This document shows, piece after piece, positions 17,026-25,691 of a DNA stretch of 28,033 bases. The stretch comes from UBA1275 sp038124025 (GTDB lineage: Bacteria > Bacteroidota > Rhodothermia > Balneolales > Balneolaceae). Location of the stretch: positions 1 through 28,033 of the forward strand of contig JAYPBC010000028.1 in the NCBI GenBank assembly GCA_038124025.1, given 5' to 3'. How positions within the stretch are numbered: the first letter of the stretch is position 1; each line of letters begins with the position of its first letter. Below the pieces are notes generated by a model, which was not told the DNA's origin, did not search any database, and saw only the letters and a list, made by a program, of their open reading frames with translations. Both the position numbers and the translations under genes were made by a program.

Positions 17026-20000
17026 TGAAACACATTCTATTTATAGGAATTCTCAGCAGTACCACACTATTCGCGCAAGTAAATGACTCTGGAGTTTTTA
17101 TTGATCCTAATAAAGGACAGCAAAACGAGCGGGTAAGTTTCAACCTGACAGGCAATCAAGTAGAATCTATTATTACTAACTGGGGTTCGGTAGGAAACGG
17201 TAATGGATCCATCAATCAGGCCGGGGTATGGCCGAGGGGGACGGGCCACGGACACATTCACGAAATGACGGGCATTATCGTCAGCCGAACAAAAGATCAA
17301 GAAGGAAATGAAGTAACCATTGTTAACGACGGATACGGAGCTAGTAGTGACGATACCGATATAGATCCAAACACCAACGTTCGTTGGAAATATCAACCTT
17401 TACCCGGGTACTTTAATAGAGAAGGAGAGAATCCTGAAATTGCTAATTCACGAAATCCAAATTCTTGGCCGCGATCTTGGCCCGATAAAAATTCAGATTG
17501 GGATGGAGCTTGGAATGGGTATTTTGGTTTAAACCAATTCAATGCGGATCAAGAAGTATTCTATGTTATGGACGATTTATCTAACACAGAATATAGCTTT
17601 TATCCAATTAATGGCAGCTCTGATGGTGGTTTAGGGCTTCAAATACGAGTTCGTTTATTTCAATGGTCTCAAGCATTGGCAAAAGACATACTCTTTATGC
17701 AGTATGAAGTTTCTAACATTAGCGATCAGGATTACACAACCAATTTGAATGATTTACCTATAATTTTTGGGGGTTATACGGATGTGAATCCAGCAGGTTC
17801 TGGCGCAACGGACGACGCTGCTGGTTTCGACAAAGAATACGACATTGTATATGGTTGGTCGAGTACAGGTCAGGGAACCTGGACGCAATTTCGGAATATT
17901 GCACCTGGCTATGTTGGATGGAAATTTCTAGAAAGCCCAGGCATAGATACCGATGCCATCGATAACGATGGTGATGGACTTATAGATGAATCTCGAGATA
18001 ATGATGCGGGTACCTTTGAATTTGGGAGTTGTGGCGTATATGCAGATCCTTCGATGCGCTGGAGTGGTGATGAGGACTGTGACTGGAACGAACTCTTAGA
18101 TGATGTTGGAAGCGATGGTATTGGTCCAGATCAAGACGGATATCCTGGTCCTGACGAAGATGGGACTGAGGGAAATGGACGACCCGATCAAGGGGAACCT
18201 AACTTTGGGCGATTAGATAATGATGAATCTGACCAAGTTGGATTAACCTCTTTCTATGGCCCAAGCTTTGGTACGGTAAACATCCATAACGAAGAAACCG
18301 TTTGGCCTAACATTCAACCCGGGTTCTTCGACATTCCTCTACAAGGACAAAACCAAATCTGGATTTTTGGTTCGGGTCCATTTGCTTTACCAAAAAATAA
18401 AACACAACGTTTCTCTACCTGTTTTGTGTATGGAGCAAATGAAGTTGCAATGTTTAGATCAGCCCAAGTTGCCCAGCGAATTTTTGATTCGGATTATCGA
18501 TTCGCAACGCCACCACGTCAACCTGATGTGCGCGCCATACCAGGGGATGGTAAGGTGACATTGGTTTGGGACGATTTGGCCGAGTATTCTAGAGACCCTA
18601 TTTATGGACGTGATTTTGAGGGATATCGGATAATTAAATCCACCGATCCTCAATTTACGGATGCGCAAGACATCACCGATGCCTTTGGAAATGCAGTTTA
18701 TAAAAGATCAATTGCTCAATTTGACAAACGAAATGGATTAATTGGGTATCATGACTTGCAATTTGGAGAAGAGATAGGGGTGCCGAATGGAGTACATTAT
18801 TATATGGGTGAGGATACAGGGCTTCAACATTCTTTCATTGATGAGGATGTGGTTAATGGTAGAACCTACTACTATGCTGTTCTGTCCTATGATGCTGGTT
18901 ATGTAGATGGCTATTTCGAAAAAAGTATTTCTGAAATTGAGAACCTACTACCCATTTCACCTTCCGAATCACCTGCAAGTATTACAGTGACCCAGGGGGT
19001 TATTACTAATTTTGATAGGAACACGGTACAGGTTCGACCTAATCCACGGGCTTCGGATTATATTTCAGGTGAAATTGATACCGATGATCAATCTTTTATC
19101 CTACAAACAACGGGCCAGGCGACCGGGTCGGTTCGTGCCGAAGTTGTCGACGATGCTTTGCTGAAGGATGATAGATATACCATCATTTTTCACGATCAAA
19201 CACTTGACAGTAAAGTGGAGTATCGAACCAAAGCATTTAGCATTGTAAACGCTCAAGGAGATTCAGTTGTACTAAGAGAAACCGTTCCCACCGATCTGGA
19301 GGGTGAAGATCTTACCTCATGGAGTTACGAACTCCTTGATGAAGGGCTTATTTTCTATTTTTCTAACAGTTTAGCTGACGAAATAGATACCCAACAACAA
19401 TCCGGTTGGACTTCGGAAAGTAAAACCAACTTAATCCCAGCCGTTCGATTAAGCCCACCCACCTTTGCCCAGCCTGTTCCAATTGTGTGGCCTATACGAA
19501 TACAAATAGAAGTTGGGGACGGGGGTCAGGAGCTTGCTACCGCGTACACATCATCCACAGGTAGAAATACATTCCCAGTTTATTTCCGATTGTTTGAACA
19601 AGGTACAGGAGCGGCGATCCCCTTTATATTTAGTGAAGTCGATAGCACCGAGAATGGACAAATTGATGCGGGAGAACTCATACAAATAGCCTTTAAAAAG
19701 AGGGAAGATAGAAGCGCACTAACTCCTACATGGAATATTACTTTTGAACCGCCAAAAGACGCTTCTGGTCAAGTATTGTCTTCTTCCGAGTTCATTTCTC
19801 CCGCCATGGGTGATGTATTTGAATTAAATACTTCCATACCCTTTAGTTCTAGAGATACCTATGTATTAGAATCATCAGCTGGATATTTAGATAAGTTACC
19901 TGATGTATCGGTACTGGATGAAGTAAGCGTAGTACCGAATCCCTATGTAGCAGCAAATATTTCCGAAGCAAAACCCTTTTTAAGTGGACGTGGTGAACGG

Positions 20001-20213
20001 CGCATAGAATTTAGAAATGTACCCGACCAATCAGTATTACGGATTTATTCCGCCAGTGGGGTATTCATTCGTGAGTTGGTCGCAGAAGATGGATTGGCGG
20101 TATTCGACCTACAATCAGAACAAGGTTTGGAAGTAGCCTTTGGGCTCTACTTTTACCATCTAACAGCCCCTGGAATTGGCGAAAAAACCGGAAAATTTGC
20201 CATTATAAATTAA
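17022..20213 (+). CDS. Very large secreted protein, putative surface partner of the TonB receptor
   Basis: A 1,063-residue protein starting at ATG in an ATGA overlap with the receptor stop (a second ATG follows at 17025). A signal peptide ends at LFAQ (about 19). The N-terminal half is rich in Trp, Asn, Asp and Gly (for example SWPDKNSDWDGAWNGYFG). Acidic calcium-loop-like segments occur at about 310-322 (DNDGDGLIDE) and 369-381 (DQDGYPGPDEDG). A fibronectin-III-like stretch starts near 499 (VRAIPGDGKVTLVWDD). The C-terminal region from about 965 (VVPNPYVA, then RIYSASGVFIREL, GLYFYHLTAPG) resembles a divergent T9SS-type sorting domain without the NYPNPFNP motif. I know of no characterised homologue. 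Proteins of this build recur beside receptors in Balneolota and related phyla. Its slot, directly after the receptor, is where SusD would be, so a ligand-capturing lid is a reasonable guess. Confidence 0.65.
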   Translation: MMKHILFIGILSSTTLFAQVNDSGVFIDPNKGQQNERVSFNLTGNQVESIITNWGSVGNGNGSINQAGVWPRGTGHGHIHEMTGIIVSRTKDQEGNEVTIVNDGYGASSDDTDIDPNTNVRWKYQPLPGYFNREGENPEIANSRNPNSWPRSWPDKNSDWDGAWNGYFGLNQFNADQEVFYVMDDLSNTEYSFYPINGSSDGGLGLQIRVRLFQWSQALAKDILFMQYEVSNISDQDYTTNLNDLPIIFGGYTDVNPAGSGATDDAAGFDKEYDIVYGWSSTGQGTWTQFRNIAPGYVGWKFLESPGIDTDAIDNDGDGLIDESRDNDAGTFEFGSCGVYADPSMRWSGDEDCDWNELLDDVGSDGIGPDQDGYPGPDEDGTEGNGRPDQGEPNFGRLDNDESDQVGLTSFYGPSFGTVNIHNEETVWPNIQPGFFDIPLQGQNQIWIFGSGPFALPKNKTQRFSTCFVYGANEVAMFRSAQVAQRIFDSDYRFATPPRQPDVRAIPGDGKVTLVWDDLAEYSRDPIYGRDFEGYRIIKSTDPQFTDAQDITDAFGNAVYKRSIAQFDKRNGLIGYHDLQFGEEIGVPNGVHYYMGEDTGLQHSFIDEDVVNGRTYYYAVLSYDAGYVDGYFEKSISEIENLLPISPSESPASITVTQGVITNFDRNTVQVRPNPRASDYISGEIDTDDQSFILQTTGQATGSVRAEVVDDALLKDDRYTIIFHDQTLDSKVEYRTKAFSIVNAQGDSVVLRETVPTDLEGEDLTSWSYELLDEGLIFYFSNSLADEIDTQQQSGWTSESKTNLIPAVRLSPPTFAQPVPIVWPIRIQIEVGDGGQELATAYTSSTGRNTFPVYFRLFEQGTGAAIPFIFSEVDSTENGQIDAGELIQIAFKKREDRSALTPTWNITFEPPKDASGQVLSSSEFISPAMGDVFELNTSIPFSSRDTYVLESSAGYLDKLPDVSVLDEVSVVPNPYVAANISEAKPFLSGRGERRIEFRNVPDQSVLRIYSASGVFIRELVAEDGLAVFDLQSEQGLEVAFGLYFYHLTAPGIGEKTGKFAIIN

Positions 20214-20215
20214 AC

Positions 20216-21301
20216 GTGAAAAGTCCATTATCTACCATAAAACTCTTCACCATGAGCCTTGTTAGTCAGGCCAGTATAAGGGTATACTTGCATTCTGTGG
20301 TAGTATTGTTGTTCTTGTTCTTTTTTATTGTCCCATTAATGTGCATTTCTACTCTATTTGCTCAAAATAGAGGTACCACCACACTTTCGTTCATTGAAAT
20401 ACCAGCGGGTTCGCGAGCTATTTCGATGGGTGAGGCCTTTGTGGCAGTAGCAGATGATCACTCTTCGTTATATTGGAACCCTGCTGGAATGACCCAGGTC
20501 AAAGGGAATGAAGCAGGTTTTCAGCACACCGATTGGTTTGTAGATACTCAGCTTTCCTATGCATCTGCCATTATCAAATTGAACAAATCATATCTAGGAG
20601 CTCATCTATACCTTTTTGACGGCGGATTAATGGATGTGACAACGCTGTATTATCCTGAGGGAACGGGTGAGCAATTTTCAGTCCAAGATATAAGTTTGGG
20701 ATTGAGCTATGCCAGTGCATTGACAGAAAGTTTTTCTATTGGAGGCACTCTAAAGCTTTTGCAATCCAGGGTTTGGAGAATGCGCGCTAGTAGTTTAGCC
20801 TTGGATCTAGGCTTTCAATACCAAACCCCTTTCGAGCGGGTTAAACTGGGCTTTAGCATAAGTAATTTTGGAGGAGAAATGAGATTGAACGGGGATAACA
20901 CATTTGTTCGTATCGACCAAGATCCCCAAACTTCGGGAGATAATGATGGAATACCGGCAGATTTGCATCTTAAAAGTTGGGATCTCCCACTAATCTTTCG
21001 CATCGGTTTAAATTATACCGCTATTGAGCAATTAGACCATAAATTAACCATATCCACCGATGCAGTATATCCAAATAATAATAACAACTATGTCAATATC
21101 GGAGTGGAATATGGCTACAGAAGTCTAGTCTATTTGCGAGGCGGTTATGCTCACTTATTCTTGCCTAGTAATTACGGACAAGGGCATTTGCGAGCAGGAA
21201 TAGGAGTAGAATTAAGTGATAAAATTCAGTTCGATTTTGCTTACAGCGAACGAGGTGATTTAGGAAGTGTACATACCCTAGGAGTAAGTGTTAAATTTTA
21301 A
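20216..21301 (+). CDS. PorV/PorQ-family outer-membrane barrel protein
   Basis: A 361-residue protein with a long signal peptide (cleavage near LFAQ, 47-50). The mature start, TLSFIEIPAGSRAISMGEAFVAVADDHSSLYWNPAGM, is the hallmark of the PorV/PorQ (FadL-like) family, followed by repeated amphipathic beta-strands to a final aromatic residue (GVSVKF). PorV binds T9SS cargo at the outer membrane and hands it to the attachment complex. The GTG at 20216 lies 2 bp after the previous stop; an ATG at 20252 would give a shorter signal and is also possible. It follows two genes for secreted proteins with sorting tails, so it may be a locus-specific T9SS shuttle or a plain outer-membrane pore. Confidence 0.85.
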   Translation: MKSPLSTIKLFTMSLVSQASIRVYLHSVVVLLFLFFFIVPLMCISTLFAQNRGTTTLSFIEIPAGSRAISMGEAFVAVADDHSSLYWNPAGMTQVKGNEAGFQHTDWFVDTQLSYASAIIKLNKSYLGAHLYLFDGGLMDVTTLYYPEGTGEQFSVQDISLGLSYASALTESFSIGGTLKLLQSRVWRMRASSLALDLGFQYQTPFERVKLGFSISNFGGEMRLNGDNTFVRIDQDPQTSGDNDGIPADLHLKSWDLPLIFRIGLNYTAIEQLDHKLTISTDAVYPNNNNNYVNIGVEYGYRSLVYLRGGYAHLFLPSNYGQGHLRAGIGVELSDKIQFDFAYSERGDLGSVHTLGVSVKF

Positions 21302-21310
21302 AACAAAATC

Positions 21311-22444
21311 ATGGTAGATCTTAATAATACAAATGAACACTTATACAATCTGGTAGCAAAAGATCTAAAGAAAAAAATACGTGAGTACTATTTCGGGCAA
21401 GAAGGTAAGATTCCCAATTATTTACAGCTTACTGATATGTATGATGTAAGTATGTCCACCATTAAAAAGGCCATGAAAATTTTGAATGATGAACGTGTCC
21501 TTATAAGTCGGGTAGGTAAGGGTACATTTGCCAATAAAGCTTTTATTGACGGAACGTTAAATGGAGAAAATTATAAAAAAAATGGGATTGACCGTAAAAA
21601 AACGGGTAAGGTAGGGTTGATGATTCGTGACATCGATGGTCCTTATTTCTCAGGAATTTACAAAGCATTAGCCGACAAAGCGGATACCTTGGATCAACAG
21701 TTGATGCTTACGGTAAGCCGCGATTTCCATCAACAAGAAGATTCCTTACTCCGAATGATGATGGCCCACGAAGTGGACGGAATATTATTGACCACTCGTA
21801 GAAAATCCATTTTCGGGTCTAAAATCTATGATTTATTACATGAGCAACACATTCCTACGGTCTTATTGCACGATGTATATGACGCAAAGTTACCCATTGT
21901 TGATGTGAATAATTACATGGGTGGAGCTTTAGCTGCGGAACATTTATTGAAGCATTCTACCGCAAATTTATCCGTAATTGTAGGGGAACACGGATTCCGG
22001 GCCGATGATTTACGTCTAGAAGGCTTTTTGGATACCCTTAGGCAGAAGGATGTGGATCTAGAAGACAGATGTCATGTACTCAGATATTCATTTGGTACGG
22101 AGAATACGGCTTTTGATGAAGGGTACAAATTGGGGATGTCATTAGCCGTGAAAAATTTACATATCGATGGGATCTTTTTGTTCAATGATCTAATTGCCAT
22201 GGGTTTTCAGAAAGCTATGTTGGAGCGTGGCATTTCCATCCCGGAAGATATACGTGTTATTGGTTTTGATAATATTGAACGTTGTACCGAGGCTCGTGTC
22301 CCGTTGACCACCATTGAGGTGCCAAGATATGAGATTGGGCTCAAGGCATATGATATTTTGAAAACCTTTATGCGGGAAGGTCATTCTAAGGTTTCTCCAA
22401 GAACCCTACTGGATCCAAAACTCATTATACGGGAGTCTGCCTAA
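21311..22444 (+). CDS. AraR-like GntR/LacI chimeric transcriptional regulator
   Basis: A 377-residue protein. Residues about 8-75 are a GntR winged helix-turn-helix (KIPNYLQLTDMYDVSMSTIKKAM, then the wing with SRVGKGTFA). Residues about 97-377 are a LacI-type periplasmic-binding-protein sensor domain (KVGLMIRDIDGPYFSGI, HEVDGILLTT, IFLFNDLIAMGFQKA, RVIGFDNIE, PLTTIEVPRYEIG). This pairing is that of AraR of Bacillus, a sugar-released repressor. It sits inside the operon, 9 bp after the PorV-family gene and with its stop overlapping the next start (TAATG), so it likely controls its own operon. The GTAC-centred palindromes at 5449, 11899, 12077 and 27498 are its proposed sites. The inducer is unknown. 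Confidence 0.9.
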   Translation: MVDLNNTNEHLYNLVAKDLKKKIREYYFGQEGKIPNYLQLTDMYDVSMSTIKKAMKILNDERVLISRVGKGTFANKAFIDGTLNGENYKKNGIDRKKTGKVGLMIRDIDGPYFSGIYKALADKADTLDQQLMLTVSRDFHQQEDSLLRMMMAHEVDGILLTTRRKSIFGSKIYDLLHEQHIPTVLLHDVYDAKLPIVDVNNYMGGALAAEHLLKHSTANLSVIVGEHGFRADDLRLEGFLDTLRQKDVDLEDRCHVLRYSFGTENTAFDEGYKLGMSLAVKNLHIDGIFLFNDLIAMGFQKAMLERGISIPEDIRVIGFDNIERCTEARVPLTTIEVPRYEIGLKAYDILKTFMREGHSKVSPRTLLDPKLIIRESA

Positions 22445-23661
22445 TGACCGAGCTTAACCTACATAACACAGGTTTAGGTCTCATAAGAGCTTTGTTTACA
22501 TGGCTAATGCTCTTGCTTGGGATGGTCTGGCTAGTGAGCTCTTGTGCCAATACATCTAATCACGAAAATTCAGAGCTCAATGAAGTACTTAATGAACCTC
22601 TCCGGGGAGTGTGGTTGACCAACATAGACAGTGATATATTGTTTGACTCGTTAAAAACGAAAGAAGCCCTTAGGAAAATTAAAGAAGCTGGATTCAACAC
22701 GGTTTATCCAGTTGTATGGAACGATGGGTATACCTTGTATCCTAGTGACATAATGGGTCAAACATTTGGTGATACATTTCGACAGGATACGGTTTTTCGA
22801 TCTCTCGGCTTGGATCCATTACGAAATGTGATTGACTATGCGAAACCTTTGGGTTTGGTGGTTATTCCCTGGTTTGAGTTTGGTTTCTCTAGTAGTTATC
22901 AGCAGCAAGGGGGACACATATTGGCTGCTAAACCAGAATGGGCGGCTCGTGACAAAGAAGGGTTTATTCTCACTAAGAATGGGTTTGAATGGATGAATGC
23001 CATACACCCAGAGGTACAGGACTTTTTGTTGGATTTGGTAATGGAAGTTTTAGTGAATTATAAAGTGGCAGGTATTCAAGGTGATGATAGAATGCCAGCA
23101 ATGCCGTCTGAGGGTGGGTATAGCACCTTTACCCAAGAGCTCTACGAGACGCAAATGGGCACTAAGGTTCCAGATGATCCCAAAGAAACACAGTTTTTGG
23201 ATTGGAAAGCTGATCAATTATCCAAATTTGCTAAGAAATTATATAGCGAGATTAAAGCCTATGATTCCCAGACTATTGTTTCTATGGCACCCAGTGTATA
23301 TCCATGGTCAAAAGAGCAATATCTACAAGATTGGCCACAATGGTTAGCAGATGGAAGCCTAGACGAGTTGATACCTCAGAACTATCGCTGGGATATCAAC
23401 TCTTATGAACAGACCTTGGAAGAGTTGGTGCAAAGATACACTCAAGCTAAGCGGCCGAATGACAAGCTGCGATTTGCACCCGGTATAATCATCAAAGCTG
23501 GGCCCCGCTATAACGATTATTCTTATGTGAAGGAAGCAATTCGTTTAAATAGATCCAATGGAGTAGAAGGGGAAGTGTATTTCTTCTATGAAGGACTATT
23601 TGAGCAAAACGGCTCTTTAATTGATTCTTTAGCAACGCATCATTACTCACCAACTAAATAA
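22444..23661 (+). CDS. GHL10 (DUF187) glycosidase-like lipoprotein
   Basis: A 405-residue protein whose ATG shares one base with the regulator stop. A hydrophobic segment (about 18-32) ends in LVSSC, giving a lipidated Cys34. The rest (about 52-395) is a single GHL10 barrel: LRGVWLTNIDSDILF, FNTVYPVVWNDGYTLYP, VVIPWFEFGFSS, WMNAIHPEVQDFLLDL, AGIQGDDRMPAMP (Asp pair near 209-210), ELIPQNYRWDI and GEVYFFYEGLF. The family includes B. subtilis YngK and E. coli DigH (YddW), a glycosidase that cleaves peptide-free peptidoglycan strands. Here it probably cuts an N-acetylhexosamine or uncommon polysaccharide at the membrane surface. It is closely related to the next gene, apparently by duplication. 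Confidence 0.85.
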   Translation: MTELNLHNTGLGLIRALFTWLMLLLGMVWLVSSCANTSNHENSELNEVLNEPLRGVWLTNIDSDILFDSLKTKEALRKIKEAGFNTVYPVVWNDGYTLYPSDIMGQTFGDTFRQDTVFRSLGLDPLRNVIDYAKPLGLVVIPWFEFGFSSSYQQQGGHILAAKPEWAARDKEGFILTKNGFEWMNAIHPEVQDFLLDLVMEVLVNYKVAGIQGDDRMPAMPSEGGYSTFTQELYETQMGTKVPDDPKETQFLDWKADQLSKFAKKLYSEIKAYDSQTIVSMAPSVYPWSKEQYLQDWPQWLADGSLDELIPQNYRWDINSYEQTLEELVQRYTQAKRPNDKLRFAPGIIIKAGPRYNDYSYVKEAIRLNRSNGVEGEVYFFYEGLFEQNGSLIDSLATHHYSPTK

Positions 23662-23673
23662 TACAAAGTTCTT

Positions 23674-25689
23674 ATGGCGATACGCAGACTAACGCTCAAC
23701 AATCTTATTAACCAGCTGAAACCATGGCTTCGCCTTACTCAGCCTTGGTGTATTAGTGGTTTTATTTTGCTACTCAGTGTACTTCCTTTGCAGGCTCAAG
23801 AAGTGCCAGAACAGTATATAGAAGAGCTTAGAGGGGTTTGGATTACGAATGTGGACAGCGATGTTCTATTCTCAAGAGAAAGTATTGTTGAGGCTATGGA
23901 TTACTTAGCTGACAGAGGCTTCAATGTGGTTTTTCCAGTGGTTTGGAATAAAGGGTATACTTTGCACCCTTCCGAGGTAGCCTATGAAGCCTTCGGCAAG
24001 CGGCAAGATACCTATTTTGCAACACGTGGACGAGATCCTTTGCAAGAAATCATTACAGAGGCCCATAGAAGAGGCATGGAAGTGATTCCTTGGTTTGAAT
24101 ACGGATTTGCCTCAGTATATGGCGATGCTACCGGTGGTCATATTATTCAGGCCAACCCTCATTGGGCTGCCCGTGACGCCCAAGGACGCATTGCAACGAT
24201 GGCCTCTATTTCCCGTTCTGCTAGTCCGTTTTACTGGATGAACGCAATTCATCCCGAAGTGCAGCAATTTATGATCGACTTGATGATGGAAGTCGTACAA
24301 AACTATGATGTTGACGGGATACAAGGTGATGACCGGCTTCCGGCGATGAGCGTAAATGCGGGTTATAGTGATTATACGAAACAATTATATGCCTCTGAGC
24401 ATAATGGTGCGGCGCCCCCGTCTCAATACAATTCTTCGGCATTTGTGCAATGGAAGGCCGATAAACTCACCAACTTTGCCGGAAAACTGTATAGAACGCT
24501 GAAACAGCAGGATTCCACACTCATTATGTCATTTTCACCTTCTATCTATAGTTTCAGTTTAACCAACTATCTCCAAGATTGGCCAAATTGGATAGACTCA
24601 AGCTATGTAGACATACTACATCCTCAGGCCTACCGGTATGATGTAGCCTCTTACAAACAAATTATTAGAAGTATGTTTGGTCAGCAGCCGTATTCCTCTC
24701 AAGGATACCTTTATCGAAGTGCCCGTGAAATGGTGTATCCAGGGGTATTAATTAAAGCAGGTGGCGCTTTTAATGATGATGACTACATACTAGAAGCCAT
24801 CGACTTTAATCGACAGTACGATCTAAAAGGGGAGGTTTATTTCTTTTTTGAAGGCTTGGACGAAAAAAATAATGATTTAGCTGACAGTTTATATAAGTAT
24901 AAATATCAACTCCCTGCGGTTCCACCATACAGGAAGGGGCATTTGAGAAGGCCTCCTGGCATCATTAGCACTCTTGAGAGTGAATCGGTTGAGGTTTCGG
25001 GTAACTGGGAAAAAACGGGGAATCCTGCAGGTTATCAAGGAGAAAGCTGGAAAGCAGCACCGGGTACTGCGGCCCGAATTTCCTATCAGCTTGATGTGCC
25101 TACCACTGCATGGTACCGGGTATATGCCTGGCTACCAAATACCAATGATGCTAGTTCGGAGGTAAACTACCTCCTCACTGGTTCAAAGGATACTACGAAG
25201 GTTCAAATCAATCAGGCCAGCGTTCCCAAGGGGTGGGTAGGCTTAGGTTCAGCTCATTTGGATCAGGGTAATAGAACGGTGGTCACCCTAGATACCGAAA
25301 ACGTTGGGGATGGAAAGGCCGTATACACCGATGCTGTTATGATTATTTTGGATAGGCAAAAGTCGCCTACGGCCGAAGTCGAAGCAACCATTGTATCCCG
25401 AGAACGTAATGAAGAGCTTCCTGGACAAATAACACTCAATCAAAACTATCCCAATCCTTTTAACCCGGTTACTTCCATACCTTTTGAATTGAAAACCGCG
25501 ACGAATATTAGCCTGGACATATATGATGTGCTAGGAAGGAAAGTTCAGACCTTAATTCACAATACGGTATATCCTGCAGGTGCTCATCAAGTTCAGTTTT
25601 CAGGGAGTGAATTTTCAAGTGGATTGTACTACTATCGTCTCAGAACCGACGAAACCGAAATAATTAAAGCCATGACCCTTATTAAATAG
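23674..25689 (+). CDS. GHL10 (DUF187) glycosidase-like protein with golvesin-type domain and T9SS sorting domain
   Basis: A 671-residue protein. A signal peptide (about 1-41, LQA-QE) precedes a GHL10 barrel (about 48-420) with LRGVWITNVDSDVLF, VVFPVVWNKGYTLHP, VIPWFEYGFASVYG, WMNAIHPEVQQFMIDL, DGIQGDDRLPAMS, DILHPQAYRYDV and GEVYFFFEGLD. A golvesin-C-like beta-sandwich follows (about 429-561; ESVEVSGNWE, AWYRVYAWLP, YTDAVMIILD), often found at the end of secreted hydrolases and possibly sugar-binding. Residues 586-671 are a type A T9SS tail (ITLNQNYPNPFNPVTSIPF to AMTLIK). It is thus exported across the outer membrane, unlike its lipoprotein neighbour. It starts 12 bp after that gene and ends 2 bp before the symporter. 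Confidence 0.88.
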   Translation: MAIRRLTLNNLINQLKPWLRLTQPWCISGFILLLSVLPLQAQEVPEQYIEELRGVWITNVDSDVLFSRESIVEAMDYLADRGFNVVFPVVWNKGYTLHPSEVAYEAFGKRQDTYFATRGRDPLQEIITEAHRRGMEVIPWFEYGFASVYGDATGGHIIQANPHWAARDAQGRIATMASISRSASPFYWMNAIHPEVQQFMIDLMMEVVQNYDVDGIQGDDRLPAMSVNAGYSDYTKQLYASEHNGAAPPSQYNSSAFVQWKADKLTNFAGKLYRTLKQQDSTLIMSFSPSIYSFSLTNYLQDWPNWIDSSYVDILHPQAYRYDVASYKQIIRSMFGQQPYSSQGYLYRSAREMVYPGVLIKAGGAFNDDDYILEAIDFNRQYDLKGEVYFFFEGLDEKNNDLADSLYKYKYQLPAVPPYRKGHLRRPPGIISTLESESVEVSGNWEKTGNPAGYQGESWKAAPGTAARISYQLDVPTTAWYRVYAWLPNTNDASSEVNYLLTGSKDTTKVQINQASVPKGWVGLGSAHLDQGNRTVVTLDTENVGDGKAVYTDAVMIILDRQKSPTAEVEATIVSRERNEELPGQITLNQNYPNPFNPVTSIPFELKTATNISLDIYDVLGRKVQTLIHNTVYPAGAHQVQFSGSEFSSGLYYYRLRTDETEIIKAMTLIK

Positions 25690-25691
25690 CT

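Noticed and set aside
17022..20213. SusD homologue in the gene after the receptor
   Set aside because: The protein has no lipobox, is twice the usual SusD size and lacks the helical TPR-like pattern of SusD.
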